A stretch of 64,000 nucleotides of DNA from Ideonella sp. (GCA_015075165.1 JABTUY010000003.1:1-64000), one strand, 5' to 3'; positions 45,736 through 54,823 are shown, numbered from the stretch's first letter. A program made the numbers and translations. Notes: a model not told the origin generated them from the sequence alone.

Positions 45736-45984
45736 TTGGACACCTTCATTCGCCCCGCTGAGATGCCGTCACTAATCGGCCTGCAGCGCACCGCCATCCA
45801 CGACAGTGTGCGCGACGAGACCCTGACTCCTCCGATCCAGCTGTCCAAGAGGGCCGTCGCTTTTCTGTCGAGCGAGGTGGCTCAGGTGATGGACGCCCGC
45901 ATCGCCGGCGCCACCCCAGAACAGCTCCGACAGTTGGTGCGCAAGCTCGTCGCCGAGCGCGCCAGCAAGATGCCGAAGCTCTGA
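45736..45984 (+). CDS. AlpA-family phage regulatory protein
   Basis: An 82-residue small MerR-like DNA-binding protein. PAEMPSLIGLQRTAIHDSVR (winged HTH), PPIQLSKRAVAFLSSEVAQV and a helical tail match the AlpA layout. In P4-like satellites and PICIs, AlpA homologues activate excision and replication genes. TTG start with GGAGA seven bases upstream; an earlier start at 45709 lacks a ribosome site. Confidence 0.75.
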   Translation: MDTFIRPAEMPSLIGLQRTAIHDSVRDETLTPPIQLSKRAVAFLSSEVAQVMDARIAGATPEQLRQLVRKLVAERASKMPKL

Positions 45985-46007
45985 AGACCGAGCCGAGAGG
46001 GCACGCC

Positions 46008-46217
46008 ATGACGGTGTTCTCCTTCACGATCCTGGCGCCGGGCGCAGCGGCAACGCAGAGGACTGAGCCACGGCGGTTCTGGCCGCGGCTAGGCCGCAAG
46101 CTGACCTTGGATGTGATCCGAGGGCCTTGGCGGCCATCTGGTGCGGTGGGCGGCGTCGGCGTCTTCGCGGTGGTGTGGCCGACACGACGCGGTGACTTCT
46201 TTGGCGGTGTGGCATGA
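46008..46217 (+). CDS. Small hypothetical phage-type protein
   Basis: A 69-residue protein (MTVFSFTILAPGAAATQRTE, RPSGAVGGVGVFAVVWP) of unknown role. A GAGAGG-type ribosome site precedes the ATG and the stop overlaps the next start as ATGA, which supports it. Long open frames on the opposite strand resemble what is sometimes annotated as Icd-like protein, so which strand is coding is not fully certain. Confidence 0.5.
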   Translation: MTVFSFTILAPGAAATQRTEPRRFWPRLGRKLTLDVIRGPWRPSGAVGGVGVFAVVWPTRRGDFFGGVA

Positions 46218-46648
46218 GCGCCTCCCAGAAACGCGACAGCCCGGCGGCAACCGGGCTGGACGCAGAGAAGAGTACACAGAACGCGCCCATTGTCGGTGCT
46301 GAGGGTCCGGAGCGCAAGCGGCTCGAGACCGTGCGTGCGATCGCCGCCATCTCCGGCATCACGTTGCACGAGCTCGAAGGCGACGGTGGCGTGCCGGTCT
46401 ACATCGCCACGAAGTGGAACCTCACGCGCGAACTTCAGACGCTTGATGAAGTCGCCGCTTGGCTCAACACGGTCACTGGGTACGCGGGGACGATGCCATC
46501 GCAGGCCACCAACGCCGCAGTGATCGACGAAGCCGATCGCGCGCGGCGCATGGCGTTCGACGACACGAACCGCACGCAGGACGCGCTGGACGAGGCGGCC
46601 GACTTCCTGCGCGGGCCTGGTGGCGAAGCCACAGAAGGGCTCGCATGA
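46214..46648 (+). CDS. Hypothetical phage-type protein
   Basis: A 144-residue acidic protein: GAEGPERKRLETVRAIAAIS, ATKWNLTRELQTLDEVAAWL, then a helical DEADRARRMAFDDTNRTQ. No domain recognised. It overlaps its neighbours by ATGA at both ends, so it is part of the tightly coupled replication operon. Confidence 0.65.
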   Translation: MSASQKRDSPAATGLDAEKSTQNAPIVGAEGPERKRLETVRAIAAISGITLHELEGDGGVPVYIATKWNLTRELQTLDEVAAWLNTVTGYAGTMPSQATNAAVIDEADRARRMAFDDTNRTQDALDEAADFLRGPGGEATEGLA

Positions 46649-47352
46649 ACTTCTTCGAGTTTCACTGCGGCGACTACGCCGAAGCGACCGGGCACCTGAC
46701 GTTTATCGAGGACGCCGCCTACATGCGTTTGCTGCGTAAGTGCTACGCCAGCGAACGGCCAATCCCTGCCGACATCGCGGCGGCACAGCGACTGGTCGGT
46801 GCACGCACCGACGATGAGCGCGCTGCGGTAGAGACCGTACTGCGCGAGTTCTTCGAGCTGCGCGACGACGGTTGGCATCAAGCGCGTGTCGACAGCGAGA
46901 TCGCGCGCTTCAAGGAGTCCGAACCCGAGAGGCAGGTCAAGAAGGCCAACGAGCAGAACCGCGTTCGGCGCCATCGCCAGGAACGCAGTGAGCTGTTCCG
47001 ACGCCTCACTGATGCCGACCAACACGCACCTTGGAACATCGGCATCAGCGAGTTGCGCGACATGGTGGCTGCACTGCCCGCCGCGGTTGTGCCTGCAACG
47101 TCAACTGAAACACCAGGCTTGCCTGTATCCGCAAAGGGTGAAACGCCGCCTGCAACGGCATCAGCAACGCTTGCAACGGCTACCCAGTACCCACTACCCA
47201 GTACCCAAGTAGTAATACCTTCGGAAGCTAAAGCTTCCGCCGCAGTCGCGGCGCCAGCTTCCGCCATGTCGGCCAAGGAGCGGGCTTGGGCCGTGGGTGT
47301 GGCACTGTTGGGCGAGAAGGGCCGTCCGTTCCTCGGCAAACTAGTGTCGTGA
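46645..47352 (+). pseudogene. DUF1376 (YdaU-like) protein, 5' part, interrupted by IS630
   Basis: The first 233 codons of a phage replication-associated DUF1376 protein: MNFFEFHCGDYAEATGHLTF, DAAYMRLLRKCYASERPIPA and VLREFFELRDDGWHQARVDS. At codon 233 the IS630 element begins, adding two residues and a stop. The rest of the gene resumes at 48507 in the same frame once the IS and one TA are removed, giving a 328-residue protein. Proteins of this kind often sit beside phage replication genes and may act like a helicase loader; the function here is inferred. Confidence 0.85.
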
Positions 47353-48426
47353 GTTAGAAGTTCGCAGACAAAATCTTTCGATGCTGGCGAGGATGTCATC
47401 GGCAGACTTGGTCCAAACGAACGGCTTGGGGTTGGCGTTATGAACGTCCAGGTAGTGCCGGATGGCTTGCTCGAGTTGCCGAGTCGAGCGGTGGGTGCCG
47501 CGACGGATGTACTTGTCGGTCAGCGTGGCGAACCAGCGTTCGACTTGATTGAGCCAGGACGCCGAGGTGGGCGTGAAGTGGACGTGGAATCGTGGGTGCC
47601 GAGCGAACCAGGACTTGATGGTGGGCGTCTTGTGCGTGCCGTAGTTGTCCATCACCAGATGCACATCCAGCTCGGCCGGCACGTTGGCATCGATGGTGCG
47701 CAGGAACTGCAAGAACTCGCTGCCGCGATGGCGCCGATGCAACTGGCCGATCACCTCGCCGGTGGCAATGTCCAGCGCTGCGAACAGCGTGGTCGTGCCG
47801 TGGCGCATGTAGTCGTGCGTGCGTCGCTCGGGGATGCCGGGGGCCAGAGGCAGCACCGGCTGCGTGCGGTCCAGCGCCTGGATCTGGCTCTTCTCGTCCA
47901 CGCACAGCACCATCGCCTTGACCGGCGGGTCCAGGTACAGAGCGACGATGTCGCGCACCTTGTCCACGAACAGCGGGTCGGTGGACAGCTTGAAGCTCTC
48001 TTGCCGGTGCGGCTGCAGACCGAAGGCGCGCCAGATGCGGCTGACGGCCGATTGCGTCATGTCCATCTCGCGGGCCATCGCCCGCGTGCTCCAGTGCGTG
48101 GCCGCCTCGGGGACGGACTCGAGAGTCTTGGCGATCACGGCGTCAACCCTGGCATCGTCGATGGTGCGCGGCGCGCCTGGCCGTAGCGCATCGAGCAGAC
48201 CATCGAGCCGATGCTCGACGAACCGCGCGCGCCACTTGGACACCGTTTGCGCCGTCACGCGCTGGCGTGCGGCCACAACCTTGTTGTCCGCGCCATCGGC
48301 ACAGGCCAGCACGATGCGAGCGCGCTGCGCCAGCGCTTGCGCCGTCTTGCGACGCATCGTCAGCGCCATCAGCTGCTCGCGTTCGCTATCGCTCAACACC
48401 AGTTGCGCCTTCGGTCTTCCTCTCAT
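47341..48426 (-). CDS. IS630-family transposase
   Basis: A 361-residue DDE transposase. The N-terminal double helix-turn-helix includes [20 protein letters not shown] and [17 protein letters not shown]. The catalytic core has Asp177 ([15 protein letters not shown]), Asp260 ([10 protein letters not shown]) and Glu296 ([11 protein letters not shown]). It looks intact. The stop codon is formed partly by the TA target base pair at the left edge of the insertion. Confidence 0.93.
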   Translation of the reverse strand: MRGRPKAQLVLSDSEREQLMALTMRRKTAQALAQRARIVLACADGADNKVVAARQRVTAQTVSKWRARFVEHRLDGLLDALRPGAPRTIDDARVDAVIAKTLESVPEAATHWSTRAMAREMDMTQSAVSRIWRAFGLQPHRQESFKLSTDPLFVDKVRDIVALYLDPPVKAMVLCVDEKSQIQALDRTQPVLPLAPGIPERRTHDYMRHGTTTLFAALDIATGEVIGQLHRRHRGSEFLQFLRTIDANVPAELDVHLVMDNYGTHKTPTIKSWFARHPRFHVHFTPTSASWLNQVERWFATLTDKYIRRGTHRSTRQLEQAIRHYLDVHNANPKPFVWTKSADDILASIERFCLRTSNSRH

Positions 48427-48504
48427 CGCCGTCCTCGTCGTGCAACGCTACACGACAGACCATCGGCAATGCGATTAGTTCAACGAATTTATAACTCACT
48501 ACAC
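47344..48504. mobile_element. IS630-family insertion sequence
   Basis: 1161 bp, flanked on both sides by TA (47342-47343 and 48505-48506), the target duplicated by IS630/Tc1 elements. Inverted ends begin GTGT(C/A)GTGAGTTA and match over about 20 bases with a few differences. One transposase gene fills it. It is inserted in the DUF1376 gene of the integrative element. Confidence 0.93.
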
Positions 48505-48794
48505 TAGCATCGACCTACGGCGATGAGTTGCTCGCCGCGGTCATTGCCGACACAGCGCACCACAAGCCGGTTGACCCGAAAGCGTGGATCACCACAACGT
48601 GCGCGGCGCGGGCGGCGGCGAAGAAGCGCGGCAACGATGGAGGCGCGTCGCCAGGCGTGTTGCTGGGTCAGGACTCCAGCCCGAGCTGGCTCGAGGGCAC
48701 TGGGTTCGAGAACGTGTTCGACGCAGAGAACGCCGGCTGTCGCAAGGGCAACGCCCACCAGTTCCGCGAAGGCAGAAAGGTCGCCGCGGCATGA
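48505..48794 (+). pseudogene. DUF1376 protein, 3' part
   Basis: The frame reads STYGDELLAAVIADTAHHKP, then DPKAWITTTCAARAAAKKRG and the stop at 48792. It joins in frame to the part at 46645-47343 if the IS630 and one TA copy are removed. The stop overlaps the primase-helicase start as ATGA, so downstream translation may have lost its natural coupling. Confidence 0.85.
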
Positions 48795-50581
48795 ACGCCG
48801 CCGAACTGTCCACCGCGATGGCCGCTCGCGCCGCCGAGATCGCCCAGTACCTGCTGCCCGCAGGCAAGAAGGTCTCCGGCGAATGGAAGGCCGGCAACGT
48901 ACAGGGTGACGCCGGGCAGTCGCTGTCCGTGCGCCTGACCGGCGCCAAGGCGGGCGTGTGGCGCGACTTCGCTGCCGGCGATGGGGGTGACCTGTTGGAC
49001 CTGTGGACACGCTGCCGCGCCGTCTCGCTCGCCGATGCGATGCGTGAGGCCAAGCAGTACCTGGGAATCCGCGACAGCGCACCGCCGCGCGAGCGCCGCT
49101 CGTACCGCCGGCCGCAACGACCAAGCTGCCGGCCACCCAAGGCGGGCGCTCACGCATGGCTTACCAGTCGCGGCTTGACCGCCGAAACGATCGAGGCGTT
49201 CAAGGTTGGGGAGGCCGAGCGCGACGGCAAGACCTACGCCGTATTTCCGTACTTGCGTGACGGCGAGTTGATCAACGCCAAGCACCGCAACGTCAGCGAC
49301 AAGCGCGACATGCGGCAGGAGAAGGACGCTGAGCCGTGCTTGTTCGGCTGGCACCTGATCGACCCGCGCCAGCGCACGGTGGCGATCACCGAAGGCGAGC
49401 TCGACGCCATGACGCTGCACCAGGTGGGCATCCCGGCGCTGTCGGTCAACGCAGGCGCTGGCAACCACCAGTGGATCGAATCCGACTGGGACCGGCTCGA
49501 GCGCTTCAGCGAGATCGCGCTGTGCTTCGACGATGACGAGCCCGGCCGCAAGGGTGCTACCGAGGTGGCCAAGCGACTGGGCATCGAGCGCTGCAAGATC
49601 GTCACGTTTGGCGCGAAGGACGCCAACGAACGGCTGCAGCAAGGTGCCGAGCGCGTCGACTTCAAAGAAGCGATCCACACGGCCAAGCCTCTCGATCCTG
49701 AAGAGCTGGTCGCCGCAAGCGCGTTCATCGGCAGCGTGAAGGCGCTGTTCTACCCGGCGCCGACCGACGACCATCCGCCGCTGCTGAAGGTGGGCGACAC
49801 CGCCTGCGATTGGTTCGCCTTCCGGCCTAGCGAGTTCACGGTGATCACCGGCATCAACGGCCACGGCAAGAGCCTGCTGCACGGGTACCTGATGCTGGGC
49901 TTGATGAGCCAGGGCGAGCGCGTGTGTGTGTTCTCCGGCGAGATGAAGCCCCAAGAGGTGCTCAAGCGGCTGGTCAAGCAGGCCACCGGCGCAAACCGCC
50001 CGACTGCCGGCTACATCGATGCCGTGGGGGCCTGGCTGGTCGACCGCATGTGGATCTTGGATCTGTTGGGCAGCGCCCCAATCGATCGGCTGCTCGAGGT
50101 CTTCCGCTACGGCGCCAAGCGATACGGCATCACGCAGTTCGTGATCGACAGTCTGATGATGACCGACGTGCCAGAAGACGGCGCCGGAGCCTTCAGCGCG
50201 CAGAAGGAGGCGGTGCAGAAGATCGCTGCCTTTGCCAAGCGCCATGGGGTGCATGTGCACCTGATCGCACACCCGCGCAAAGCCAGCGATGAATCGAAGG
50301 CACCAGGCAAGCTGGACGTGTCGGGCAGTTCACGCATCACGGATGCGGCAGACAACGTGTTCTCGGTGTGGTCGGCAAGGAAGGAGGACGCGGACGAGGA
50401 CGATGGCAAGCCCGACGCGCTGCTCGAGTTGCACAAGCAGCGCAATGGCGATGTGCAGCACCGCAAGCTGTGGCTGTACTTCAACCCGGCCTGCCAGCAA
50501 TATGCCACCACCAGCCAGCGACGCGCCGCGTCCTTCGTGCCGTATGAGGGCGCACCCGTCACCGCAGGAGGGGCGGTGTGA
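48791..50581 (+). CDS. Phage-type primase-helicase (TOPRIM + DnaB-like, T7 gp4-like)
   Basis: A 596-residue bifunctional replication protein. The N-terminal region is without an obvious zinc finger (WRDFAAGDGGDLLDLWTRCR). A TOPRIM domain shows TVAITEGELDAMTLHQVGIP (~residue 200) and FDDDEPGRKGA (~residue 250). A RecA/DnaB-type helicase follows with Walker A ITGINGHGKSLLHGY (~residue 353), Walker B QFVIDSLMMTD, and SGSSRITDAADNVFSVW. It would prime and unwind the element's DNA. GTGA overlap with the RuvC-like gene. Confidence 0.88.
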   Translation: MNAAELSTAMAARAAEIAQYLLPAGKKVSGEWKAGNVQGDAGQSLSVRLTGAKAGVWRDFAAGDGGDLLDLWTRCRAVSLADAMREAKQYLGIRDSAPPRERRSYRRPQRPSCRPPKAGAHAWLTSRGLTAETIEAFKVGEAERDGKTYAVFPYLRDGELINAKHRNVSDKRDMRQEKDAEPCLFGWHLIDPRQRTVAITEGELDAMTLHQVGIPALSVNAGAGNHQWIESDWDRLERFSEIALCFDDDEPGRKGATEVAKRLGIERCKIVTFGAKDANERLQQGAERVDFKEAIHTAKPLDPEELVAASAFIGSVKALFYPAPTDDHPPLLKVGDTACDWFAFRPSEFTVITGINGHGKSLLHGYLMLGLMSQGERVCVFSGEMKPQEVLKRLVKQATGANRPTAGYIDAVGAWLVDRMWILDLLGSAPIDRLLEVFRYGAKRYGITQFVIDSLMMTDVPEDGAGAFSAQKEAVQKIAAFAKRHGVHVHLIAHPRKASDESKAPGKLDVSGSSRITDAADNVFSVWSARKEDADEDDGKPDALLELHKQRNGDVQHRKLWLYFNPACQQYATTSQRRAASFVPYEGAPVTAGGAV

Positions 50582-51069
50582 TCGCAATCCTTGCGCTGGA
50601 TCTGGGCACGAGTACAGGCTGGGCGCTGCGAACCGCCGACGGCCGCGTCACCAGCGGTACGCAGTCATTCAAGCCCGGACGATACGAAGGCGGCGGCATG
50701 CGCTACCTGCGCTTCCGTCGCTGGCTCACCGAGATGAAGGCAGTCTCAGACGGGTTGAGCGCGGTGTACTTCGAGGAGGTGCGCCGTCACGTCGGTGTCG
50801 ACGCCGCTCACGTCTACGGCGGCTTGCTCGCCACGCTGACCGCATGGTGCGAGCACCACCAGATCCCCTACAGCGGAGTGCCGGTGGGCACCATCAAGCG
50901 CCACGCAACGGGTAAGGGCAACGCCGACAAGGCAGCCGTGATCGCGGCGATGAAGGTGCTGGGCTACCAGCCTGTCGATGACAACGAAGCCGACGCGCTC
51001 GCACTGTTGCACTGGACGATGTCCGAGCGAGCGCATGACGAAGTGGGCACGAATGAGGCGACAGCATGA
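50578..51069 (+). CDS. RuvC-like Holliday-junction resolvase
   Basis: A 163-residue RNase H-fold nuclease. Asp8 in LALDLGTSTGW, Glu66/Glu67 in VYFEEV, Lys118 in GKGNADKAAV, and Asp134/Asp139 in VDDNEADALAL give the four acidic catalytic positions of RuvC. Phage forms resolve branched DNA before packaging or recombination. The GTG start overlaps the primase-helicase stop and follows GCAGGAGG. Confidence 0.85.
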   Translation: MIAILALDLGTSTGWALRTADGRVTSGTQSFKPGRYEGGGMRYLRFRRWLTEMKAVSDGLSAVYFEEVRRHVGVDAAHVYGGLLATLTAWCEHHQIPYSGVPVGTIKRHATGKGNADKAAVIAAMKVLGYQPVDDNEADALALLHWTMSERAHDEVGTNEATA

Positions 51070-51082
51070 AGCAGGCAGGCCG

Positions 51083-51517
51083 ATGACTGAAAGCATTCAT
51101 AGGAAATCGGTAGGGATCGGGCGCGGTGGCGCTCGCAAGGGCGCAGGGCGAAAGCCCGGCTCGGCCAACAAGAAGACGCGGGCGATCGCCGACAAGGCGG
51201 CGGAGACCGGCCAGACACCGCTCGAAGTGATGCTCGACGCGATGCGGGCGTTCGTGGTCGAAGCGGCATCGGCAACCGGGGAGCCGCGCCTGAAACTGCT
51301 GGTGGCCGCGTCGAGCATCGCCAAGGATGCGGCGCCCTACATGCACCCCCGCCTGCAGGCAATCGAGCACAGTGCAGGCACCGGCAGTGTCGAGGAAGGA
51401 GTTGCAGAAGCGCTGCGAGCTTTCTTCGCCGACCTGCACGGCGGCGCCGGCCGCATCAAGCATGTTCGGCTCGATGCACATGGGCCGGCGACTGCCAAGG
51501 CCGCGCCCCAGGCATGA
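51083..51517 (+). CDS. Possible terminase small-subunit-like DNA-binding protein
   Basis: A 144-residue protein. A basic N-terminus (GRGGARKGAGRKPGSANKKT) is followed by helices (TPLEVMLDAMRAFVVEAA, ASSIAKDAAPYMHPRLQAIE). The GARKGAGRKPGS lead and the AAPYxHPRLQAIE segment resemble small proteins that sit in the place of the small terminase in many prophages. No large terminase is present. Packaging recognition of a helper's terminase is a possible, unproven role. Confidence 0.6.
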   Translation: MTESIHRKSVGIGRGGARKGAGRKPGSANKKTRAIADKAAETGQTPLEVMLDAMRAFVVEAASATGEPRLKLLVAASSIAKDAAPYMHPRLQAIEHSAGTGSVEEGVAEALRAFFADLHGGAGRIKHVRLDAHGPATAKAAPQA

Positions 51518-52182
51518 ACGCGCCTCCAGCTGGCCTTGACGTACCTGATGGCCGCCGACGCACCGCCGTAGCCGCTGCCAAATGGCTGTCCGCCTTGCTT
51601 GCCGAGGGGCCACGCGACTCCCGCGAGATCCTAGCCAAGGGCGCCGAGGCGGGTCTCTCCGCCAAGGCGCTCAGACATGCACGCGAGAGCTTGAAATTGC
51701 GAGTCGTGCGCGCGGGCTCGAGGCAGGCAATGCGATCGACCTGGTCGCTGCCCGGCGAAGCAGATGCTGGGGATCAGGGCACGAATGAACTGCCTGCAAG
51801 TGCTGTCGATCCCGACCATTCCGCGCGCGCGCGTGAGGCCGCAACTTCACGTTCCGCGCGCGTGCGCGCGTACAGCTCACCGACGATCGGCGAGGCGATC
51901 GACGCCCCGGCACAGTTCACCGACGGTGAGCAGCGCCGGATCGAGCGGCGCATCGTCCACTTCAGGGCGAAGGGCGTTTCGCAGGACGAGGCAGCCGAGT
52001 TGGCCCAGCACCTTGTGCTCGAGCGCGATCGGGTCAACGAGCTACGCGACAGCGGTTCCTGCGCAGAGTGCGAGAACTGGGGTGGCGGCAGCTGCCTGGC
52101 CGAGAAGGAGCGTGCCGGCGTCGCGCCGCGACCGATCCAAGAAGTCTGGAACTGCTGGTGCGCGCGGAGACCAATGCCATGA
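51514..52182 (+). CDS. Hypothetical protein with winged-helix and Cys-rich C-terminus
   Basis: A 222-residue protein. The N-terminal ~70 residues resemble a winged helix (SREILAKGAEAGLSAKALRH, ARESLKLRVVRAG). A low-complexity middle follows, then a C-terminal CAECENWGGGSC with a further C-W-C, a possible zinc site. It overlaps the preceding gene as ATGA. Unknown role, perhaps DNA binding. Confidence 0.65.
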   Translation: MNAPPAGLDVPDGRRRTAVAAAKWLSALLAEGPRDSREILAKGAEAGLSAKALRHARESLKLRVVRAGSRQAMRSTWSLPGEADAGDQGTNELPASAVDPDHSARAREAATSRSARVRAYSSPTIGEAIDAPAQFTDGEQRRIERRIVHFRAKGVSQDEAAELAQHLVLERDRVNELRDSGSCAECENWGGGSCLAEKERAGVAPRPIQEVWNCWCARRPMP

Positions 52183-52271
52183 ACCAGCTCGGCCGACTCG
52201 CGCGGAACTGTACGCACGCGCGAAGGGAGGGACGGGCTTGTGTACCAGCGCTTCGGTGATACGGTGACCGC

Positions 52272-53027
52272 ATGAGCTTCGATTCCGTCTTCAAGAGGAT
52301 GTGGGAGAAGGGTCGCAAGATCGACCCACTGACCCACAAGGCCATCGAGAAGGTCGTCGCGCAGGACTCCCGCAACGTGCGCACGATCGCGCGCGGGCTG
52401 GGCCTGACCGCCCTGGAGCGCGAAGCCGACAAGAACGTGAACGACCCGGTGCGCGGCATCGGGCGAGCAGCCGCGACCACAGGTCTGCTCTACGGCGGCT
52501 ACGCGTTGATGAGCGGAGGCGGTGCCGGTGGCGCAGGTGCAGCCGAAGCCGCCATGGCCACGCCCGCAGCTCCGACCGGCTCGGCATTCGTGCCTGCTGC
52601 GGATTCGGCGGCCACCAGCGCAGCGGCTGGCTACTCGGACCTCGGATCTGCGGGCGTCCCGAGCGCTGTGGACCTGGGCGAACTCGGCGGTGTGCAGAGC
52701 ACTGGCCGAGCCGTCAACTGGGCTCGCATGGGCGAGGCGTTGGCCCGCATGGCGCCGCCGAGGAAGCCACAGTACCCTGTGGAGCCCTCGAACGTCGAGA
52801 TCGAGCAGCCAGACCTGGCGGCCATCTACGGCGTGTCGAGCAAGGGAGCCAAGCGCGCACCAAACGGCGGTATCGATGCCGCGATCGCCCGCGGCGCAGC
52901 AGGTGCTGACCCGCTGGACACCAACGGTGTGCAGATGGCCGCCATCCAAGCACTGAGCCAGCGGGTCAAGGCGCTGCGTGCGCGACTCAACGATCTGGCG
53001 CAGCAGCGTTCAGCGAAACCGTCTTGA
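52272..53027 (+). CDS. Hypothetical protein, Ala/Gly-rich
   Basis: A 251-residue protein starting MSFDSVFKRMWEKGRKIDPL. Residues ~75-125 are Gly/Ala/Ser-rich with a weak hydrophobic stretch (TGLLYGGYALMSGGGAGGA), and the C-terminal ~30 residues form a helix (QALSQRVKALRARLNDLAQQ). This could be a minor virion or internal protein, but no family is recognised. Preceded by an 89-bp gap. Confidence 0.6.
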   Translation: MSFDSVFKRMWEKGRKIDPLTHKAIEKVVAQDSRNVRTIARGLGLTALEREADKNVNDPVRGIGRAAATTGLLYGGYALMSGGGAGGAGAAEAAMATPAAPTGSAFVPAADSAATSAAAGYSDLGSAGVPSAVDLGELGGVQSTGRAVNWARMGEALARMAPPRKPQYPVEPSNVEIEQPDLAAIYGVSSKGAKRAPNGGIDAAIARGAAGADPLDTNGVQMAAIQALSQRVKALRARLNDLAQQRSAKPS

Positions 53028-53157
53028 CGACGGTGGGCCGCGTGTTCCAGGAGCGCGCGCCAGGAGATCCCGAGCGCGACAAGCCCACGACGAGCCAGTA
53101 AGGAATAGGGCTTACGATTCATCCGCGGCTACGTCGCCACATCGAAGGAGGATCGCA

Positions 53158-53406
53158 ATGCTCAAACATCTCGTACTCGTCTGTTCGCTCGCACTCACGG
53201 GTGCCGCAATGGCGCAGGACAAGCCCCAAACCTGCAAGGCGAGCGCCGCAGAGAAGAAGCTCTCAGGCGCGGCCAAGACCTCGCACCTCAAGAAGTGCGA
53301 GCAGGATGCCAAGGCGGTGTGCGAGGCGGCATCAAAGGAGAAGAAACTGAGCGGCGCCGCGAAGACAAGCTTTGAGAAGAAGTGTGTGAAGGACGCCGTC
53401 GGCTGA
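53158..53406 (+). CDS. PsiF-repeat exported protein
   Basis: An 82-residue periplasmic protein. A signal peptide to about residue 20 (TGAAMAQ) precedes two copies of the PsiF repeat, each with C...S...EKKLSGAAKTS...KKC (residues ~26-50 and ~56-80). PsiF is phosphate-starvation inducible in E. coli; its molecular role is unknown. AGGAGG lies upstream of the ATG. It is unusual cargo for a phage-like element. Confidence 0.87.
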   Translation: MLKHLVLVCSLALTGAAMAQDKPQTCKASAAEKKLSGAAKTSHLKKCEQDAKAVCEAASKEKKLSGAAKTSFEKKCVKDAVG

Positions 53407-53411
53407 TCGAC

Positions 53412-53786
53412 ATGGGTAACCCAGCCGACAGGGCAATCAGCGAAGCGCTTGCGCTACGCAAGTCGCATCGGCGCGCGGCTGCGGCTGACGTTCTCGACCT
53501 AGTCATCCACGAGCGCGGCCTGTGGCTCGAGGACTTCTTCGCTCGCATGGTGCCGCCGGACCCATTCGCGCTGCTCGTGGCCGAGGCCGTGGGCGACTTC
53601 TCGCCGCCGGCAGAGTGGTTAGCCCTGACCGGGCCGAAGGCAGACGAGCGCGTGCGCGAGGCGATGCGGCATCAGTATGCGGAGAGCGTGCTGCCGAAGT
53701 TCTTCAAGCGCTATGGGTGGACGCCGCCGCAGATTGCTGACACCGAGCCTGCGGGGCAGAGCGGCTGGCGGATGATGTTGCTTTGA
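53412..53786 (+). CDS. Hypothetical protein
   Basis: A 124-residue protein: ADRAISEALALRKSHRRAAA, HERGLWLEDFFARMVPPDPF and VLPKFFKRYGWTPPQIADTE. No domain recognised. It starts 5 bp after the PsiF-repeat stop, so probably the same transcript. Confidence 0.6.
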   Translation: MGNPADRAISEALALRKSHRRAAAADVLDLVIHERGLWLEDFFARMVPPDPFALLVAEAVGDFSPPAEWLALTGPKADERVREAMRHQYAESVLPKFFKRYGWTPPQIADTEPAGQSGWRMMLL

Positions 53787-53811
53787 GCCGCATCCCGCGC
53801 TGAGGTCAAAG

Positions 53812-54354
53812 GTGGAAGGCAGCACGATCGCACTTCTGGTCTGCGGGCTCGTTCTCCTGGCGTGCGCAGTGATTCTGATCGGTAGCCGGTTCCCGAACAC
53901 CCGCTTCGGCGCGTTGATGGCGAAGGTGTGGGCCGAGGGGAACAGCCAACGCACAAGCGAGCGAGTCGGCCGTGTGCTTGGCGTGCTCTTCCTCGCGCTA
54001 CTTGGCGCGGGCCTATCGATCAACGCCTATCGCGATATCACGCAGCACGGCTGGGACGCTAAAGCATTGCGTTGGATAGCCGGTCTGCTGGCGGCAGCTG
54101 TTGGTCTGTTCTTCTTCTGGCGAGTGATTGCCTCACTGTTCATCTTCGCAAGCTGGTGCGCGATCGCTTGGTTCGCGTGGACCAGCTGGATCTCGCCTGT
54201 TCTCAGCACGCCGTTCGCCGCCCTGACCTTGGGCGAGCTCTTCTTGCTGCTGGTGGCGGTGGTAGGGGTGCTGGTTGCGGCTGGCGTTGGGGTGTCCCTC
54301 AACGATGAAGTATGGAAGGAGCGCCGACCCGCGAAGGACGGTTCGCCTTCCTAA
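53812..54354 (+). CDS. Hypothetical inner-membrane protein
   Basis: A 180-residue protein with about five hydrophobic segments: residues ~5-25 (IALLVCGLVLLACAVILIG), ~55-70 (VLGVLFLALLGAGLSI), ~88-105, ~107-125 (IASLFIFASWCAIAWFAW) and ~140-160. GTG start. The 3' end nearly meets the convergent SNase gene at 54372. Function unknown; phage membrane proteins of this size may serve exclusion or lysis, but nothing specific is seen. Confidence 0.65.
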   Translation: MEGSTIALLVCGLVLLACAVILIGSRFPNTRFGALMAKVWAEGNSQRTSERVGRVLGVLFLALLGAGLSINAYRDITQHGWDAKALRWIAGLLAAAVGLFFFWRVIASLFIFASWCAIAWFAWTSWISPVLSTPFAALTLGELFLLLVAVVGVLVAAGVGVSLNDEVWKERRPAKDGSPS

Positions 54355-54371
54355 AGTGCCCCGCATGTCGG

Positions 54372-54813
54372 TCAATGACCGCGACGCCAAACCCACGGCA
54401 CCACCGGTTGCGCGTCAGCCCACAGGCCGCGGTGCTCGGCTAGAGCGTCGTCCTGCAGCCCGTACAGCCCGCGATCGACCACGTAGCGATCGAAGACCCA
54501 GGCCATACCCGTGCGCACCTGCTCAGCATTGGCATCGATCCCGTTGCAGCGGACGTGTGCCACCGTGCGGCCGTAGCGGTCGAGGCCACCATTGGCGGCG
54601 ATAGGCTGCACCTCGGCCCGCCGGCCGAAGCACAGGGCACAGGGCCGCCAGGGCCTGCTTGGAGCGCTCGCCGAATGCCTGCCAATGCTCTGGTGCGTCG
54701 ATCTCGGCCAGGCGCACCTTGAGCGTTCCCGCGCCGTCGCAGCGCGCCGTCAGGGTGTCGCCGTCGGTGACGCCGACGACGGCGCAAAGGAGCAGCGCGG
54801 CGACCGCGGGCAT
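54372..54813 (-). pseudogene. Exported thermonuclease (SNase) homologue, frameshifted by a 7-bp duplication
   Basis: The first frame gives a signal-like MPAVAALLLCAVVGVTDGDT, then VRLAEIDAPEHWQAFGERSK with the SNase active-site Arg and Glu. A second frame continues ANGGLDRYGRTVAHVRCNGI, with the other catalytic Arg, and QVRTGMAWVFDRYV. The two frames are separated by two tandem copies of a 7-bp unit (+ strand 54631-54644). Removing one copy restores a 144-residue nuclease. As written the gene is broken, unless the tandem unit contracts. Confidence 0.85.
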
Positions 54814-54823
54814 GCCGTAACTT

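Noticed and set aside
45746-46369. - strand frames resembling proteins sometimes annotated as host cell division inhibitor Icd-like
   Set aside because: They run opposite to three overlapping + strand genes with ribosome sites and ATGA junctions. Kept only as a note of doubt for the small gene at 46008.
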